A DNA stretch of 64,000 nt from Planctomycetota bacterium (GTDB lineage: Bacteria > Planctomycetota > JAJSAM01 > JAJVHW01), in assembly GCA_024280885.1 (NCBI GenBank), contig JAJRPF010000005.1, positions 31,752 through 95,751 on the forward strand, written 5' to 3'. Under the pieces are notes generated by a model. That model made no database searches and was not told the DNA's origin. It was given only the letters and a program-made list of their open reading frames with translations. A program made the position numbers and the translations under genes. Each line of letters opens with the position of its first letter. Position 1 is the stretch's first letter. Positions 26,777-35,178 of this stretch are shown one piece after another.

Positions 26777-28222
26777 ATGGAGACTACGTCGATGACGTCG
26801 CAACCTCTGTCCGGTAGAGCGAGCGCGAGCATCGCTGCCGTGGCCTGTCTCTTGATCGGTGCGTCTTGGTCCGTGGCCGTCCTCGACGACGTCGTTGATG
26901 CCGCCGACGCCCCGTCGATCTTCGTCGTCGACATGCACTCGCACACTGAACCCGGTCCACATGCCGGGGACAACGGGAAGGAGTCGCTTGCGTCGCAGGC
27001 CGAGCGCGGTCGCGCTGCCGGGTATCACGCGGTCTTCCACACGCCGCATTCGGATCTGATCACCGACGCGCAGTCGTGGGCAGATCAGCAGGCCTACGAG
27101 CGCGACGGCGATTGGGCGCTCACGCGCTATCTCGGGGAAGAGGTCACGGTCGAGAAGGGGCCGCAGTGGGGCAAGGCGACGGGACGTGCGAACAACGATC
27201 ATCTGGGCGTCGTGGGACAGGACGCATACATCGATCATGCACTGCCGATGAAGGCGTCGTGCGAACGGGCGCACGCCGCGGGCGCCGTCGTGACGCTGAA
27301 CCATCCCGGTCCGGGGCCGTCGATGTGGGAGGCCGGGTACTGGGATCGTCCGGGGCTGCGGGACAAGATAGACGCGATCGAGGTCTGCAACGGGCAGATC
27401 ATGCACGTGTTGCCGCTCGACTCGTTCGCGCTGTACTTGCGGGCGACGAAGTACAGCGGATGGGGCGTCAAACTCGCGGCGGTCGGCGGGACGGACTCTC
27501 ACTCACCAACGGCTGTCCCCGAGATCGCGACACTGATCGTGGCGGCGAGCGATGCCGAGACGGACCTCGTCGAAGCGGTGCGGCTACGCAAGACGTACGT
27601 GGCGTATCGGCTCCTCGATCTACGTCTGCGTTGCGACCAACTCGGGGAGACGCTCTTGACCGGCGACGTCGATCTCGCGTTGGATCTCTCGCGGAAGGTG
27701 AAGCGGATCACGCTCTATCGCGAGGGGCGCTCGATCCAGAATTGGACCGACACGGACCACGCGGAGTTCAAGGAGACGATCACGGAAAACGCCGCGTACG
27801 CGTGGCGGGTGATGGACGGCAAGGCGCGCGCGTACTCCTCAGCGATCTGGTACGAGCCGGAGCCAATCGCGTTGCCGGATCTCGTCGTGGACATGGACGA
27901 GTGTGCGCTGCGCGGTCGCAAACTGACGGTCGGTGTTGCGAATGTCGGTCGGGTAGCCGCGCGGGACGTCGTCGTCGAGGCGTGGTCCGGATTTTCGAAA
28001 TCCGGTACCGAGACGGGCGCGGGGACGAATCTGCTTGGGCGGCATACGTTTGCCGACGTGGCGGTGGACGGCCGCGCGCAGATCGTCTTCACGTTGAAGT
28101 CCAAGCCGACGCGCGCCGTCTTCATCCGTGTCGATCCCGAGGGCTACGGGCTCGACGACGAAGACGCGATCCCGGAACTCGACGAACGCAACAACTGCGC
28201 GCTGCTTCATCCCTCGCGGTAG
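26777..28222 (+). CDS. Secreted PHP-domain phosphoesterase-like protein with CARDB-like tail
   Basis: The 481-residue protein has an N-terminal signal or anchor (about 18-38). A PHP (polymerase and histidinol phosphatase) domain follows, with metal-binding motifs in the expected order: DMHSHTEPGPH (about 54-64), FHTPHSDL, TLNHPG and GGTDSHS. The family hydrolyses phosphoesters with a di- or trinuclear metal centre. The C-terminal 110 residues (from PDLVVDMDECALRGRKLTVG) look like a CARDB-type beta-sandwich adhesion module. The substrate is unknown. An ATG at 26792 with GGAG nine bases upstream is an equally good start. The gene is convergent with the next one, separated by only 11 bp. Confidence 0.8.
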   Translation: METTSMTSQPLSGRASASIAAVACLLIGASWSVAVLDDVVDAADAPSIFVVDMHSHTEPGPHAGDNGKESLASQAERGRAAGYHAVFHTPHSDLITDAQSWADQQAYERDGDWALTRYLGEEVTVEKGPQWGKATGRANNDHLGVVGQDAYIDHALPMKASCERAHAAGAVVTLNHPGPGPSMWEAGYWDRPGLRDKIDAIEVCNGQIMHVLPLDSFALYLRATKYSGWGVKLAAVGGTDSHSPTAVPEIATLIVAASDAETDLVEAVRLRKTYVAYRLLDLRLRCDQLGETLLTGDVDLALDLSRKVKRITLYREGRSIQNWTDTDHAEFKETITENAAYAWRVMDGKARAYSSAIWYEPEPIALPDLVVDMDECALRGRKLTVGVANVGRVAARDVVVEAWSGFSKSGTETGAGTNLLGRHTFADVAVDGRAQIVFTLKSKPTRAVFIRVDPEGYGLDDEDAIPELDERNNCALLHPSR

Positions 28223-28233
28223 CGCGGTGTCAG

Positions 28234-29121
28234 CTATCCGCCGAAGATCGACGCTCCCCACGTGGCGATGCCGCCGAGATGGGACGTCACGACGAGGAGT
28301 CCGATCGTTGCGGCGAGGGCGAGTCGGTAGCCCAGTATCGGGGCGTCGTCGGGCGGCAGTCGTCGGACGCGCACTGCGAGTTGGCACGTGGCGAGTGCGA
28401 AGAGACTCGTCGCGATGCCGAGCCAGCGATGCGTCGTGAGGGCGTAGCCGAGATCCGCCGCGAAGAGCCAGCCCGAGAGCGCCGCGCCGCACGAGCCGAC
28501 TGTCCCGACCAGCAGGCAGAACTCGGCGGCCGCGCGGTAGCGATCGTCACGACGCAGGACGAAGAGGATCTCTGCGAGGGCAGCCGCGAGTAGAAGCCCG
28601 ATCGGGAAGTGGATGACGAGCGGATGCCATTGCCCGCCCCAGTGGACGAGGGCGGAGGTCTCCTCGATGGCGGGCAGCGGTGGCAGCACGCTCGGGTCAA
28701 TCGGGCCGGGAGGCGCGCCGTCCTCGATCCACGTGCGCACGGCACTGCGTTCGGCGTCGCTGAGGGCCGCTTCGTACCCTGGAGGAGGCATCGAGCCGTC
28801 CGCGATCACCGTCCACAGAGACGACTTATCGGGCTGCCCGCGGACGACGTACTCTCCCGCCCGCGAGAGGCGGTGGAGGTCCAGGATGAACCCAAAATCG
28901 CCCTTCGGTCGTTCGGAGCGCGCGCTGTGACACGCGGAGCACGTCTCGGCGAAGACCGCGTAGGCGTCCTGCGCTGTCCCGGTGATCGCGACGGCGTTCA
29001 GGGCGGCGGCGCGATCGGAGTCCTCAGGAGCGTTCGCCGCCACGTCGTCGGGGCGAGCCTGCATGCCCGTCAGGGAGACGAGCAGGAGGAGCAGGGCGGC
29101 GGTGGCGAGCAGTCGGCGCAT
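28234..29121 (-). CDS. Planctomycete-type monohaem cytochrome c fused to DUF2231 membrane domain
   Basis: The 295-residue protein has an N-terminal signal (MRRLLATAALLLLLVSL), then a cytochrome c domain with one CSACH haem site (about residue 61). GSMPPPG supplies the likely Met ligand, and RTWIEDGAPPG is typical of 'planctomycete cytochrome C'. The C-terminal half carries about four membrane segments of the DUF2231 type (WHPLVIHFPIGLLLAAALAE, THRWLGIATSLFAL). It probably passes electrons between the periplasm and a membrane partner. It is divergent from the octahaem gene at 29323, with a shared 201-bp promoter region. Confidence 0.85.
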   Translation of the reverse strand: MRRLLATAALLLLLVSLTGMQARPDDVAANAPEDSDRAAALNAVAITGTAQDAYAVFAETCSACHSARSERPKGDFGFILDLHRLSRAGEYVVRGQPDKSSLWTVIADGSMPPPGYEAALSDAERSAVRTWIEDGAPPGPIDPSVLPPLPAIEETSALVHWGGQWHPLVIHFPIGLLLAAALAEILFVLRRDDRYRAAAEFCLLVGTVGSCGAALSGWLFAADLGYALTTHRWLGIATSLFALATCQLAVRVRRLPPDDAPILGYRLALAATIGLLVVTSHLGGIATWGASIFGG

Positions 29122-29322
29122 GTGGACTCAGGGACGGAGACCCAGTTCGAGGGGGCATCGTGGTCGCGACACAGTACGCTGGGCGCGAATCCCGCCGGAG
29201 TGTAAACTCGGCTCGTCCGTGACTGCCCGCGCCTGGGCCCAGGCTGACTCTATGATCCACCGTTCGAAAACGCGCACGCATCCGTGCAGCAACCGAAGGC
29301 GTCGCGCCCACAAGCCATCACG

Positions 29323-31239
29323 ATGAGCAGGGGAGTCGCTCTGTCGATCGCCGCCGTGCTCGCCGCGGGGGGGGGCGCGTACCTGGTCCTCTCGGGAGGG
29401 ACGGGTGGACAGCCGTCCGATTCTGGCGTCGTGCTGCCCGTCGTCCCGGTCGTGCGCACCGCCGGGGCCGACGCGTGCAAGAGTTGTCACGCCGAGATCG
29501 TCGCCGAGTGGCAGACGTCGCCGCATGGGCGGACCGGTATCCCGCTTGCGACCCCAGACGGCGGGGCCGATCTTGCGATCGGGTCGAGCTGGATGCAGGC
29601 GTACCTGCGCAAGGACGCGTCGGGATTGCACCGGGTCGTCGCGCAATGCTTCGAGATCGACACGGGCAAGTGGCATTCCGTCGACGATGTGATGGACGCG
29701 ATCCAGGGGCCGCTCATGCCGGAGGAGCATGGCCAGCGTCCACCGCGTCGCACCGAGTTGCGCAGTTTCGAGCGCGATTGCTCGGGGTGTCACGTCAGCG
29801 GCACGCGCGTGCGCTTCGATGCGGAGTCGGGGCAGATGAAGGGTGGTTGGCGCGCGGCTTCGATCGACTGCGAGGCGTGCCACGGCGCAGCGCTCGCGCA
29901 CGTCGAAGCGTGGGCGGAGATGGACGACAGCGAGCCGCTCCCCGATCTCGAGCGACTCGATGCGCGGACGTCGACGGTCGTGTGCGCGCGCTGTCATGGC
30001 GGATCGCCGGTCGGGTCCGACTTCACCCTGGAAGCTGCGAAGAATTGGATCGCTCGGCCCCGCACGGGCGCCGGCGTGTATTCGCATGGCGCCGCGACGG
30101 GGCAGATCTATCAGGCCGATTCATTCATGCGCAGTGCATGCCACCTGGAGGGGGAACTGACGTGCAGCGGCTGCCATCAGTGGCACGGAGGTGGGTTGCG
30201 GCATACCGAACACGCCGACGCGATGTGCACGCGTTGTCATGCCGAAGAAGGAACGCGCGAGCACACCCACCATGCCTCGGACAACGACGGCGGTCGGTGT
30301 GTCAGTTGTCATATGCCACGGTTGCTGCCGGGGCTCCTCGCGCATCAGCGGGATCATCGGATCTCGTCGCCTCTGCCGGCGGTGCCGGAGACTCCCGACG
30401 CCTGCACGGCGTGCCACAAGGACAAGGACAAGCCGTGGGCGGCAGAGTGGACGGAGAAGTGGTGGGGGCCTCCCGACGCGCGCACGGTCGAAGCCATACG
30501 AGGCATCGAACTCGCGCGCGGCGGTGACATGCAGGCAGCGCGCCCGTACCTCGAACGGGCCCGCACGAGTCCCGAGCCATTCTATCGGTGGGCGGCGGCG
30601 CGCTGGACCATGGATGCGTCGCTGATCGCCAACGACGAATTCGAACAAGGGCGCTTTCTCGCACTCGAGATCGCCGCGCGCCGGTCCGATGGCGAGGCGA
30701 TCTTGCGAAAGGGTCTGAGCGATCAATCGCCCGTCCTGCGCGCACTTGCGTATGTGTTCCTCGCGCAGCGCGGGCCGGTCGCGATGCAGCCTCCGCTGGC
30801 CGATCTCGAGATCGCTGCGCGACTCTCGCGAGAGTTGTCGGCTGTGCGCGTGATGCTGGCCCGGACGTACCTGGCGCGCGATCGGATCGCCGACGCGATC
30901 GACCTGCTCGAAGAGACGGTCGTCTTCAGGGATCGGGACCCGGATGCGTGGCTCGTTCTCGCCGGGGCGTATACGCTTGCTCGGCGCGACGCTGCCGCTG
31001 CGGCCGCCGTGCGCCGTTGGAGTCCCCTCGTGCAGCCCATTCAGCATCTCGACGCGCTCATGCCGACCATCGTCAACATGGGCGAGTTCCCCCTGGCGCG
31101 CGCGATCCTCGCGTCGGTCGCGACCCATCTCCCGGACCCGATGCAGCGCTCCATCGCGGCCGATCGGCGGGCGCGTTTCGAGGCTCAGTTCGACGGCGGT
31201 GCAGAGGCGGGGAACGGGAAGCCGGGGGGCGGCCGATGA
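29323..31239 (+). CDS. Octahaem cytochrome c with C-terminal TPR-like domain
   Basis: The 638-residue protein has an N-terminal membrane anchor (SRGVALSIAAVLAAGG). Eight CXXCH haem sites occur within the first 380 residues, in order CKSCH, CSGCH, CEACH, CARCH, CSGCH, CTRCH, CVSCH, CTACH. The spacing and the flanking GTRVRFDAESGQMKGG and HMPRLLPGLLAHQRDHRISS resemble cytochrome c554-like multihaem proteins. The C-terminal 250 residues are helical repeats of TPR type, ending near the HAO-like gene. I chose the ATG at 29323; a GTG at 29284 is possible. The stop overlaps the next start (ATGA), so the two octahaem proteins are translationally coupled and probably form a complex. Confidence 0.85.
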   Translation: MSRGVALSIAAVLAAGGGAYLVLSGGTGGQPSDSGVVLPVVPVVRTAGADACKSCHAEIVAEWQTSPHGRTGIPLATPDGGADLAIGSSWMQAYLRKDASGLHRVVAQCFEIDTGKWHSVDDVMDAIQGPLMPEEHGQRPPRRTELRSFERDCSGCHVSGTRVRFDAESGQMKGGWRAASIDCEACHGAALAHVEAWAEMDDSEPLPDLERLDARTSTVVCARCHGGSPVGSDFTLEAAKNWIARPRTGAGVYSHGAATGQIYQADSFMRSACHLEGELTCSGCHQWHGGGLRHTEHADAMCTRCHAEEGTREHTHHASDNDGGRCVSCHMPRLLPGLLAHQRDHRISSPLPAVPETPDACTACHKDKDKPWAAEWTEKWWGPPDARTVEAIRGIELARGGDMQAARPYLERARTSPEPFYRWAAARWTMDASLIANDEFEQGRFLALEIAARRSDGEAILRKGLSDQSPVLRALAYVFLAQRGPVAMQPPLADLEIAARLSRELSAVRVMLARTYLARDRIADAIDLLEETVVFRDRDPDAWLVLAGAYTLARRDAAAAAAVRRWSPLVQPIQHLDALMPTIVNMGEFPLARAILASVATHLPDPMQRSIAADRRARFEAQFDGGAEAGNGKPGGGR

Positions 31240-32447
31240 CGCGCATCGCAGTCGTCTTGATCTTGCTCGGGTTGGGGGCGGTCGGTCTCGCGCTTTTCGG
31301 TGGCGATGGCGACGATCCGGCCCTCGCCGGTCGCGTCTCACGTGCGATCGAGAGTGCGACAGGGGGCGCCGATGCGCGTCCGCCGAGCGAACCGGAAACG
31401 CCGAAGAGTTGCGCGGGTTGCCACCGCGGCCGTCAGCCGGGCCTGCTCGCGCAATGGGACGAGAGCGTGCACGCCGCCGAGCGCGTGCGCTGTGAGGATT
31501 GTCATGGCGACGATCACGACGCGATCTTCGCCGCGGCGGGGCGCGTGCCGGCGAAGCAATGCCGTGTGTGTCACGAGAAGCAGACCGACGAGTTCCTGGC
31601 GAGCGCGCACAACGAGGCGTCGCGGAAGGCGCTCGAGAACGGACGCTTGCTCGCGCAGATCCCGGCGATGCAGCGCATCGGTTGCATGGGCTGCCACGAC
31701 ATGGGCGGCGGCGAAGAGGGCAGTTGTGGCGGGTGTCATGGCGCGCATCGGGCGTCGGCTGCCGATGCGCGTCGGCCCGAGGCGTGTGGAACGTGCCACA
31801 TGGGGCCGGACCATCCGCATATCGAAGCGTGGGAGGCGTCGCCGCACGGCATCGCGTATCGCGCAAGTGGCGACGACGAGCGACAGTCGCCCAGTTGTGT
31901 CAGTTGCCACATGCCGCGCGGGACGCACGATGTCTCCCAGGGGCTGACGATTGGCTCGGCCGGATCGGGCGCTGTCCTGGTGGGGGAGCCGCAGCCGATC
32001 CCTATGCACACGATCACGCGCGAGGAAGCGGAGACGGAGCGCAAGCGGATGCTTGACCGCTGCACGCGCTGTCACACGCCGCGCGTGGCGCGGAACGCGT
32101 TGGAAGACGCCGACGCGATCAAGCGCGAAGCCGATCGGCTGGTGGGTGTCGCGGCGAAGATCGTGCAGGGTCTCTTCGAGGACAAGTTGCTCTACCCGAT
32201 GCCAGCGGATCGTCCAGCGCATCCGACCGAGGGCCACACGTTGGTGCTCGGCGGACCGATGCTCTACGAGAATCACTCGGAGGCGGAGCGCATATTCTTC
32301 GACCTCTCGAAGTTCGCGCACGCGATCACGTTCAAGAGCGCGTACCACCAGGCCGCGGACCATATGCATTGGCTGGGCATCGCGCGGCTGAAGGCGTCGA
32401 TCGTCGAGTTGAAGGCCGAAGCGCATCGATTGCGCGAGGGGCGCTGA
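31236..32447 (+). CDS. Octahaem cytochrome c of the hydroxylamine oxidoreductase (HAO) family
   Basis: The 403-residue protein has an N-terminal hydrophobic signal or anchor and eight CXXCH sites (CAGCH, CEDCH, CRVCH, CMGCH, CGGCH, CGTCH, CVSCH, CTRCH). The segment ARRPEACGTCHMGPDHPHIE followed by AWEASPHG is the hallmark of HAO-family octahaem enzymes. The C-terminal AYHQAADHMHWLG and YENHSEAERIFFDLSKF also fit. Family members oxidise hydroxylamine or hydrazine, or reduce nitrite or hydroxylamine. The oxidative ones carry a tyrosine cross-linked to haem 4. I cannot decide by eye whether that tyrosine is present, so direction and substrate are open. It is coupled to the upstream octahaem-TPR gene. 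Confidence 0.85.
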   Translation: MTRIAVVLILLGLGAVGLALFGGDGDDPALAGRVSRAIESATGGADARPPSEPETPKSCAGCHRGRQPGLLAQWDESVHAAERVRCEDCHGDDHDAIFAAAGRVPAKQCRVCHEKQTDEFLASAHNEASRKALENGRLLAQIPAMQRIGCMGCHDMGGGEEGSCGGCHGAHRASAADARRPEACGTCHMGPDHPHIEAWEASPHGIAYRASGDDERQSPSCVSCHMPRGTHDVSQGLTIGSAGSGAVLVGEPQPIPMHTITREEAETERKRMLDRCTRCHTPRVARNALEDADAIKREADRLVGVAAKIVQGLFEDKLLYPMPADRPAHPTEGHTLVLGGPMLYENHSEAERIFFDLSKFAHAITFKSAYHQAADHMHWLGIARLKASIVELKAEAHRLREGR

Positions 32448-32469
32448 CTGAGCGCGTGGGTGCGTCTTC

Positions 32470-32670
32470 GGTGGATCGTACCCGGGCATCGGCGGTCCGT
32501 CTGGCTCGAACAAGAGAGCTCGTTGCTCCGCCGCTGACCGGGGACGGCGGCGCGTTGTCTTGAGTACCTCGGAGTCCCGGCGCCGTCCCGCGGTCCCCGT
32601 CGAGCGGCGGACCGAGGGCGTCGCCGCAGCCGAGCCAGTTTGGCCGCCCCTCGCCGGGTACCATCCACGT
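32470..32670 (+). repeat. Dispersed repeat R1, copy b
   Basis: This 200-bp element lies in the 264-bp gap between the convergent HAO-like and octahaem-HEAT genes. The left end GGTGGATCGTACCCGG and the right end CCGGGTACCATCCACG are inverted repeats, 14 of 16 matching. Pairing extends inward about 40 bp through GGCGG and CTGGCTCG, which occurs on both arms. Internal CCGCCG...CGGCGG can form a second hairpin. No transposase-like frame is present. Confidence 0.85.
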
Positions 32671-32711
32671 GAACGCTTCGTCCCGGCTGAACGCGGCATC
32701 GGCCGCCCCAG

Positions 32712-34664
32712 CTACTTCGCCAGTTCCTCGCGCAATCGTTCAACTTGCCGCCGAACCGCATGCGCAAGCGGGTCGAGCCGCAGTTTCATCTCGTACGCCG
32801 CGAGCGCGCCCACCTTGTCACCCGCAAGACTCCGCGCCGCCCCGAGGCGGAACCAACGCTTGTGATCGTCCGGGATGATGCGCGTCTCTTCCTCGAACAC
32901 GGGAATGATCGCGTCGAGCAGCTTGTGATTCTTCCGCACGCGGGTCCACCCGAGGAGCGACGCGCGCGCGGCGGCGAACCGCACTGCCGGTTCATCGTCG
33001 GTGAGCGCTTCGAGCAGCTTCGCGTCGGCCACGTCGGCGGGAAGTGCAGCGAGCGCCGTGACCGCGCTGCGTCGGACCAGACTCTCGGGATCGTTCGTCG
33101 CGGCGAGGATCGCGTCGGCCCCGTCGTCGGGATACCGCGCAAGGAGTCGGACGGCGGACGCGCGGATCTCACGCGCGAGATCGCGATCCGTGATGACGGC
33201 GACGAGTTGTCCGACCGCGTCGGGCTCTCCAAGACGCGCGGCGGCAATCGCTTCCATCCACGGTGCCGGCGGCGCGGGATCGGGCCACCACTCGGCGAAC
33301 GAAGCGGCGACGCGTTCCTTGTCGAGTTGCGGCGCGTCCTCGGGGGCTCCAATGCCGCCGGTATGACACCACGTACAGGCGTCCTGCGCGACGCGGTCCC
33401 CGCGCGCATTGATCCGCGGAATACTGATGCTGTGATCCGCGACGGCGCCGTGATGTCGCTCGACCGCGACAAAGGGCATGTGGCACGAGACGCAGCGCGT
33501 GCCGGAACTGCTGCCCTTGTGACGCGTGTGACCGGGAAGGTCGGTGCCGATGTCCTCGTGACAGCGCACGCAGAGGCCGCCCTCGCCTGGCTTCGCGCGG
33601 AGCTGTGAACGGATCTTCCCGCCGTGGGGCTCGTGACAATCGCGACACGTGAGTCCGCCCTCGTTGGCGCATTCGCTGACCGAAAACGGCAGCCCGTCGT
33701 AGATCAACTCGAGTGCGCGGCCCGACGGATCGACGCGCTCGGGATCGAGGAGGAGCGTCGGGTCGGCGTGGTCGTAGAGGTCGTCGCCGATCGTGAACCT
33801 CGCGCTGATGATCTCGGACTCCATATGACAGCGCGTGCAGACGGCTGTTGCGGCCACGCGTGGCAGTTTCTCGAGCCGGGCGAGTGCTGCGCCGGGTGCG
33901 TCGGGGTCGAGGTCACGCCATGCGTTGGTATGCGCGAGTCCGGGACCGTGGCATTCCTCGCAGTCGATGCCGAGTGCGCGCCAGGTGGAGCGGGGACCGT
34001 TGCCGTCGGCGTCGGGGACGGCGGCGCGTCGCCCGGATGTGTGGCAACCGCTGCAACGCGCGTCCCAGGAACGGTCCGCCCCGGTCCAGAATGACGCCTC
34101 GCCGGGAGCGACGACAGGCGGCGTGTCCCAGTCTTCGGACGAGCCGCCAAAGAGCAGATGCGTGTAGTCGAACCAACGGCCCGTGGGGGCTTCGAGCATC
34201 GACGGGAGAACCTGCAGGCGACCGTCGGGCAGAGTTGCGATGAACATCCGGATGCGCATGCGTCCCGCGACGTACGTGAGTTCGTAGGGCGTGGGTTCGC
34301 CGTCGGGGCCGAGTGTCTCGGCGATGTAGCGCTTGCCGTCGCGCTGGAAGTTCGTCGTGCCGGGCGGGTGCTCTGCCGGCTCACCCTTCACGACGGCGGG
34401 GGGCATGTTCTCGTCGGTCGCGCGCTCGAAGGAGTGGGCGTGGGAGGAGTCGCGCCATGCGGTGAACTCCTGCTTGTGGCATTCGGCGCAGGCGGCGGTC
34501 CCGGCGTAGGGGGCGGCGACGGTGCGGAGATTAGGATCGGCCGCGACGGAGTCTTCCGCTCCGCGCGCGGCGTCGGTCAGTGCGTTGCTTGTCAACGCGG
34601 CGGCGGTTGCGAGGGCAGCGACGAGCCCGATTGTGGCGCCGGTTTGGAGAGCTCTCGTGTGCAT
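32712..34664 (-). CDS. Octahaem cytochrome c with HEAT and TPR-like repeats
   Basis: The 650-residue protein has a signal or anchor (TGATIGLVAALATAAALTSN) and eight CXXCH sites in order CAECH, CSGCH, CEECH, CTRCH, CRDCH, CVRCH, CVSCH, CTWCH. The order and spacing parallel the octahaem-TPR protein at 29323, so the two are paralogues. After the haem domain (to about residue 420) come HEAT-like repeats (LAREIRASAVRLLARYPDDG, ESLVRRSAVTALAALPADV, DEPAVRFAAARASLLGWTR) and a final TPR-like pair (RWFRLGAARSLAGDKVGALA). I chose the ATG at 34664 because it gives a proper signal sequence; the longer frame adds only an unlikely leader. It is convergent with the HAO-like gene. Confidence 0.85.
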   Translation of the reverse strand: MHTRALQTGATIGLVAALATAAALTSNALTDAARGAEDSVAADPNLRTVAAPYAGTAACAECHKQEFTAWRDSSHAHSFERATDENMPPAVVKGEPAEHPPGTTNFQRDGKRYIAETLGPDGEPTPYELTYVAGRMRIRMFIATLPDGRLQVLPSMLEAPTGRWFDYTHLLFGGSSEDWDTPPVVAPGEASFWTGADRSWDARCSGCHTSGRRAAVPDADGNGPRSTWRALGIDCEECHGPGLAHTNAWRDLDPDAPGAALARLEKLPRVAATAVCTRCHMESEIISARFTIGDDLYDHADPTLLLDPERVDPSGRALELIYDGLPFSVSECANEGGLTCRDCHEPHGGKIRSQLRAKPGEGGLCVRCHEDIGTDLPGHTRHKGSSSGTRCVSCHMPFVAVERHHGAVADHSISIPRINARGDRVAQDACTWCHTGGIGAPEDAPQLDKERVAASFAEWWPDPAPPAPWMEAIAAARLGEPDAVGQLVAVITDRDLAREIRASAVRLLARYPDDGADAILAATNDPESLVRRSAVTALAALPADVADAKLLEALTDDEPAVRFAAARASLLGWTRVRKNHKLLDAIIPVFEEETRIIPDDHKRWFRLGAARSLAGDKVGALAAYEMKLRLDPLAHAVRRQVERLREELAK

Positions 34665-34746
34665 CGCCGGGGAGTCTAACAGGGCATGGCTGAGCCTGTG
34701 GCGATGCGATGCTCGGTGATTCGTCGTCGCCGGATGATCTAATGAT

Positions 34747-34762
34747 ATAGAGCAATAGAGCA
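34747..34762 (+). promoter_or_regulatory. AT-rich direct repeat at the YtrA-type gene start
   Basis: ATAGAGCA is repeated in tandem (34747-34754, 34755-34762). The second copy runs into the start codon of the GntR-family gene. The preceding bases (TCTAATGATATAG) form the only clearly AT-rich patch nearby and could be a -10 region. With a -10 so close, the transcript would be leaderless or nearly so. The repeat may also be the autoregulatory operator of the regulator. No strong ribosome-binding site precedes the ATG. Confidence 0.4.
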
Positions 34763-35178
34763 TGAGGTTGCGGGTCGATCCAAACAGCGGCGTTCCACTC
34801 GGTGTGCAGATCGCGCGTCAGGTGCGGCTGGCGATCGCCGCCGGTCGTCTCGCGGTGGGGGAGCGATTGCCGACCGCGCGTGATCTGGCGGCGGAGCTTG
34901 GGGTCAACTTTCACACCGTGCGCAAGGCGTACCAGCAGCTCGAAACGGATGGGCTGCTCTTGGTTGCGCGCGGACGGGGAACCAGTGTGGCGCCTGGCGC
35001 GCGGACGATGCGGGCGGCGGATCTGCGTTCTCTCGTTCGGGAGCATGTCGAGCGCCTGGCGGAGGACGTTGCGGGCGTCGAGGTCGATCCGGATCGTCTG
35101 CGCGAGTTGGTGGACGTCGAGATGCGCCGCGCGTTACGCGGCGGTAGCAGCGCTGGCAGTGGCCGGGGGAGCGAGTGA
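34762..35178 (+). CDS. GntR-family transcriptional regulator, YtrA subfamily
   Basis: The 138-residue protein has the short GntR/YtrA form. A winged helix-turn-helix spans about 10-78, with VPLGVQIARQVRLAIAAGRL, LPTARDLAAELGVNFHTVRK and LETDGLLLVARGRGT. A short helical tail follows in place of a large ligand domain. YtrA regulators usually sit at the head of an ABC-transporter operon and repress it. The same arrangement holds here: the transporter ATPase gene starts at the stop codon (TGATG). Confidence 0.92.
   Translation: MRLRVDPNSGVPLGVQIARQVRLAIAAGRLAVGERLPTARDLAAELGVNFHTVRKAYQQLETDGLLLVARGRGTSVAPGARTMRAADLRSLVREHVERLAEDVAGVEVDPDRLRELVDVEMRRALRGGSSAGSGRGSE

Noticed and set aside
29128..30087. 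Leftward open frame opposite the octahaem-TPR gene
   Set aside because: The plus strand encodes CXXCH motifs in the correct order. The leftward frame is a shadow.
26512..32670. R1 as an insertion sequence
   Set aside because: No copy contains a transposase-like frame and the copies are only about 200 bp. At most it is a MITE-like or RNA element.
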